A stretch of DNA of 64,000 nucleotides. It comes from CAYLJJ01 sp964384025 (lineage in GTDB: Bacteria; Myxococcota_A; Bradymonadia; UBA7976; UBA1532). The notes under the pieces are model-generated. The model was not told where the DNA came from and did no database searches. It worked only from the letters and a program-made list of their open reading frames with translations. Of this stretch, positions 61,294 to 64,000 are shown one piece after another; the stretch's first letter is position 1, and each line of letters opens with the position of its first letter. The stretch covers positions 124,001 through 188,000 of the forward strand of contig CAYLJJ010000002.1 in NCBI GenBank assembly GCA_964384025.1. The letters run 5' to 3'. The position numbers were made by a program, and so were the translations under genes.

Positions 61294-63215
61294 TTTTGAT
61301 ATTCCCGTGTCGCGAAGGGTTTTCCAGGGAGGAGCTTCCCTCCCAATAGGCGCTCTAAAGCCAAAGCCCCAGTCCAGGAGCGAAGGAGAGGCTGACCCAC
61401 TCTATCTTGAGCGCGGAGAAGAAGCTGCTCCTCTGGAGCGACTTTAGAGAGCAGCTTACAGGGGAGCTGTTCACAGGAGAGGGCTTGGCGCGCTCCCTGT
61501 TGAGGGAGGTGCTGCTCCAACTGGATAGACTCCAGATCGATGGGCCCTCGGCTGTCCAGATAGAGCGCCCCCCCCCGCTCAAAGAGGATCAAAGGGTTCA
61601 AAGCTCCCTTGAGGGGAGGACAAGAGATCCACTCCAGCTCCCAGGGATAGCTGCGATCTCGAGCCAAGGCTCGCACCTCTTTGGGGTTATCCAGAGCGCA
61701 GCTTAGGGCGTTAAGCCAGTCGGCTAAGTCGATCCCCTCAACGCCGACATCCACCGAGAGCCCCTCTCCAAAATAGTCAATGAGGAGCTGAAGGCTACCC
61801 GCCGCGCCCAGCTCAATCTCATCAAAGGGCTCCTCTACCCGATAGCCATCATAGGAGTCCCAAAGGATCCCCCCCACAAGCTCCTCACGGAGCAGACCCT
61901 CGAATGTCCCTGTCGTGGTTCCAAAGAAGACGGGCAAGCTCTCTCCCTGTTGAGTCACAGCCTCTAGATCGATATGGCGTGTGTCCTCCAAGAAGGTGTC
62001 GATGATGTGGGGATCATCGAGGACAAGCGCAGCGAAGAAATAGGCGAGCCCCTCGCCATAGGCAAGGCGAGGATCAACTTGATGATCTCGATGAGCGCCT
62101 CCTGGAGAGTCATCAGCGCTGTAATGGAGCACAAAATAGTGCCCAAATTCGTGGAGGATGATGTCATCATCAAACTCATCTGTGTCCTCCAGCTGCCCCC
62201 CCAATAGAATGGTGTCTCCTCCGCTGAAGCAGGAGCCACAGGGGAAGGGCAGGCCAGGTTGCCAGATGATCTTGAGGAAGGGGGCGGGTCCATCGATATG
62301 TGGCTGGATGAGCTGGAGAGCGTCATAGAGCGTATCGGCGATGTTAAAGGCACCCTCGGCGGTCCCTTGCGCTTGAATCAAGAGAGGCTCATCTCCCAAG
62401 ACAGGCGCTCTCATGCTGTAGGTTGCGTTTCCTTGAAGCTCAGCAACTCGAAGCTCATTTTCACCCACCCGAACCCAAGCTTGAACCCTCAGCTCCAGCT
62501 CCCAGAGGCCATCAAAGCGGCTCTCCATCTGAAAACGACCCTCAGCGTCTGTCCAGCCCTGCTCTACTCTCAAACCACCCCGCAGCAGCTCCACAAAGAA
62601 GCCGCGCGCAGGACGCAGAGGACGTTCTCCGCTAAAACCGGTTTCATCAAAGGGTCGATCGGGATAGAGAACCTGACCCTCTAGCTCCAGCTGATAGATC
62701 TCATCAACCCTCAGGCTATAGGCCCCTCGCTGCTCAGGAGGGAGGCTTAAGGAGAAGCTGCGCGCTTCGCGCTGTTCAGAGATGAGCAAGCTCCCTGCGC
62801 GTCTTCGAGAGATTCCCGCGCCTTCTAACTCCAGGATGAGTTCTGGGGGCTCTATTCGAAAGTGGAGGCCCCGTCCGGCGAGAGCTTCAACCTCAAAGCG
62901 CTGCTCCAGGCCGCAGAGCAGCCCCTCCTGAGGTTGCCCCAGGTTGAGGGTGCGGGGTTCTTCAGGGAGGCAGGGGGTATCTGGCTGATCAAGCTCAAAG
63001 AGAGGCGGAGCACGATCCAGGAGAGAAGCATCTCCGACCTCAGCCTCCACTGCGAGATCTTCAAGCGCCCCGAGATCTTCAATATCTTCAATGAGTTCAG
63101 GTAGATCCTCTTCAAGTTCTAAGGCGTCGAGGCGCTCAACCCCATACAGACGATCACAACTCCAGAGGAGCCCGATTAGAAACAGGAGTTGAAATCTTTG
63201 AGTTCTCAAGAGCAT
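61290..63215 (-). CDS. HExxH metalloprotease lipoprotein
   Basis: The protein has 641 residues when started at the ATG with GGAGAG upstream, giving the lipoprotein signal MLLRTQRFQLLFLIGLLWSC (Cys20); a GTG 11 codons earlier is less likely. A very acidic linker (about 27-75) follows. Beta-rich domains at 90-280 include a carboxypeptidase-regulatory-like unit (GWTDAEGRFQMESRFDGLW). The protease domain has ILHEFGHYFVLHY (zinc His355 and His359, Glu356) and GEGLAYFFAA with the third ligand Glu near 388, a gluzincin arrangement. It should degrade or process surface proteins. The stop overlaps the start of the phospholipase-like gene by TTGA. Confidence 0.85.
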   Translation of the reverse strand: MLLRTQRFQLLFLIGLLWSCDRLYGVERLDALELEEDLPELIEDIEDLGALEDLAVEAEVGDASLLDRAPPLFELDQPDTPCLPEEPRTLNLGQPQEGLLCGLEQRFEVEALAGRGLHFRIEPPELILELEGAGISRRRAGSLLISEQREARSFSLSLPPEQRGAYSLRVDEIYQLELEGQVLYPDRPFDETGFSGERPLRPARGFFVELLRGGLRVEQGWTDAEGRFQMESRFDGLWELELRVQAWVRVGENELRVAELQGNATYSMRAPVLGDEPLLIQAQGTAEGAFNIADTLYDALQLIQPHIDGPAPFLKIIWQPGLPFPCGSCFSGGDTILLGGQLEDTDEFDDDIILHEFGHYFVLHYSADDSPGGAHRDHQVDPRLAYGEGLAYFFAALVLDDPHIIDTFLEDTRHIDLEAVTQQGESLPVFFGTTTGTFEGLLREELVGGILWDSYDGYRVEEPFDEIELGAAGSLQLLIDYFGEGLSVDVGVEGIDLADWLNALSCALDNPKEVRALARDRSYPWELEWISCPPLKGALNPLILFERGGALYLDSRGPIDLESIQLEQHLPQQGARQALSCEQLPCKLLSKVAPEEQLLLRAQDRVGQPLLRSWTGALALERLLGGKLLPGKPFATREYQN

Positions 63216-63372
63216 GACTCCAGCTCTCCAGAGGTTCCCTGGGAGCACAATCCATCCAGGGATTTCAGAATCAAGTCCTAGATTCTCCCCTGTGGCCTTG
63301 ACTTAGAGCTCGAAGCACCCTCTTTCGTTTCGCTTATGATGCTTTGTAAGAGGGGCCACCTCCCTTGGGATT

Positions 63373-64000
63373 TCAGAATGGGATACCATCGTCCTCAGCA
63401 GCAACTCTATGCGAGCTTAGAAATTCCACAGCGTTCTGAAGGCTCTCTCCACCCAATCCGGCGAATTCCTGCATACCTTTATCGACAGACGCGGTGATTA
63501 TTCTGCTCTGAGCGATCAGCTGGGCAGGTACGAGTTCAGGGATCAGAAAGCTAAAGTCGCCTAGATGCTTGAGGATCTCATCACCGTAAATCTGAACAAT
63601 CCACTCCCAGTACACCCCGATCTCAATCTGTTCTGTACCGCTGATCTCACTCCCGCGCTCGATAAAGCTTGCCAGCAAGCTTCTGATCCGCGCCGTGCGT
63701 ATCGGAGCTTTGGGTCCTACACCCGAGCAGAGCGCCGAGTAATGAGCCCACCACGCCTGATCTTTCTTCTCCCAGTCTTCACCGCGCTCCATCGGCGCAT
63801 CAGGGAGCGTTAGAGAGCACCGCTGGCAGTAGAATGTTGCCATCAGCATGACCGGATCACAGAGCCCCAGACCTCCAGCTGTCAGCGGCCAGTAGAGCCA
63901 AGCATCTGGCAACGCATCGGCCCACTTCTCGAAGCGCTCGAGGAGCAGCGCCCGCAAGCGCGCTGATAGTCCCTCGCCTTCCATATGCACACGCGCCACC
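63373..64000 (-). CDS. C-terminal fragment of a possible rvt-type reverse transcriptase-related protein (5' end outside window)
   Basis: The frame is open to the right edge, so only the last 209 or so residues are seen and the start is missing. Visible segments are WLYWPLTAGGLGLCDPVML and YWEWIVQIYGDEILKHLG with a following LIPELVPAQLI. From memory these resemble the post-catalytic C-terminal conserved blocks of the rvt family, single-copy cellular genes related to reverse transcriptases that occur in fungi, rotifers and a few bacteria. The catalytic YxDD segment would lie outside the window, so the call is tentative. No maturase or endonuclease motif was seen in the visible part. Confidence 0.45.
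   Translation of the reverse strand, partial: VARVHMEGEGLSARLRALLLERFEKWADALPDAWLYWPLTAGGLGLCDPVMLMATFYCQRCSLTLPDAPMERGEDWEKKDQAWWAHYSALCSGVGPKAPIRTARIRSLLASFIERGSEISGTEQIEIGVYWEWIVQIYGDEILKHLGDFSFLIPELVPAQLIAQSRIITASVDKGMQEFAGLGGESLQNAVEFLSSHRVAAEDDGIPF

Noticed and set aside
63373..64000. Group II intron or retron for the right-edge gene
   Set aside because: No maturase X domain, HNH motif, intron domain V-like RNA or retron RNA is visible; the conserved blocks fit rvt better, though the catalytic core is out of view.

Overview
The window (64 kb, moderately GC-rich, densely coding) reads as chromosome of a Myxococcota / deltaproteobacterial-type bacterium. The evidence is convergent. Three proteins end in MYXO-CTERM-like tails (Cys-rich tract, hydrophobic helix, Arg cluster). 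At least eight proteins carry lipobox signal peptides. MopE-type DNCDG motifs, TSP3-like Asp repeats and Cys-rich repeat modules are abundant. There is also an FHA-type sigma54 enhancer-binding protein and an ECF sigma/anti-sigma pair. No rRNA, tRNA, CRISPR array, insertion sequence or phage gene was seen.

Layout. Bases 1-11872: two paralogous secreted giants built from beta-rich modules that resemble the C-terminal domain of animal CTHRC1 (the second also has a short collagen-like stretch), flanking a Cys-rich lipoprotein. Bases 11924-15954: a tight housekeeping operon (small zinc-ribbon membrane protein, mutY, xseA, xseB, tlyA) with 4-base ATGA/TTGA overlaps. Bases 16324-23984: a Cys-rich lipoprotein, a small secreted membrane protein, and a 1961-residue lipoprotein with about 32 MopE-like motifs. 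Bases 24033-26432 (minus): SppA fused behind an outer-membrane-barrel-like domain. Bases 26855-31181: two divergent sulfatase-fold proteins, one with Thr at the nucleophile position and one apparently dead. Bases 31222-36967: a SpoIID-like lipoprotein, a small unknown, a nitrilase-family amidase, the M18 aminopeptidase apeB and an extensin/M15-like lipoprotein.

Bases 36987-46538 (minus) encode one 3183-residue secreted protein: an alpha-toroid-like N-terminal region, Ig/PKD-like domains, 13 Cys-containing 57-residue repeats, then 46 Asp-rich repeats of 28 residues. Bases 47207-51481 (minus) encode a 1424-residue lipoprotein of 8-Cys modules, divergent from an FHA-sigma54 activator that is translationally coupled to a membrane-anchored alpha/alpha-toroid protein. 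Bases 55279-63215 (minus) hold a MYXO-CTERM surface protein, anti-sigma factor, ECF sigma factor, a phospholipase-C-like/barrel protein and an HExxH lipoprotein protease. The right edge cuts a gene whose visible C-terminus resembles the domesticated cellular reverse transcriptase family rvt.

Most accessory genes encode exported, calcium- or disulfide-stabilised, repeat-built envelope or surface proteins together with envelope proteases and regulators. This suggests a cell-surface or matrix programme rather than a metabolic island. Names of fold families are recognised by eye; no search was run.
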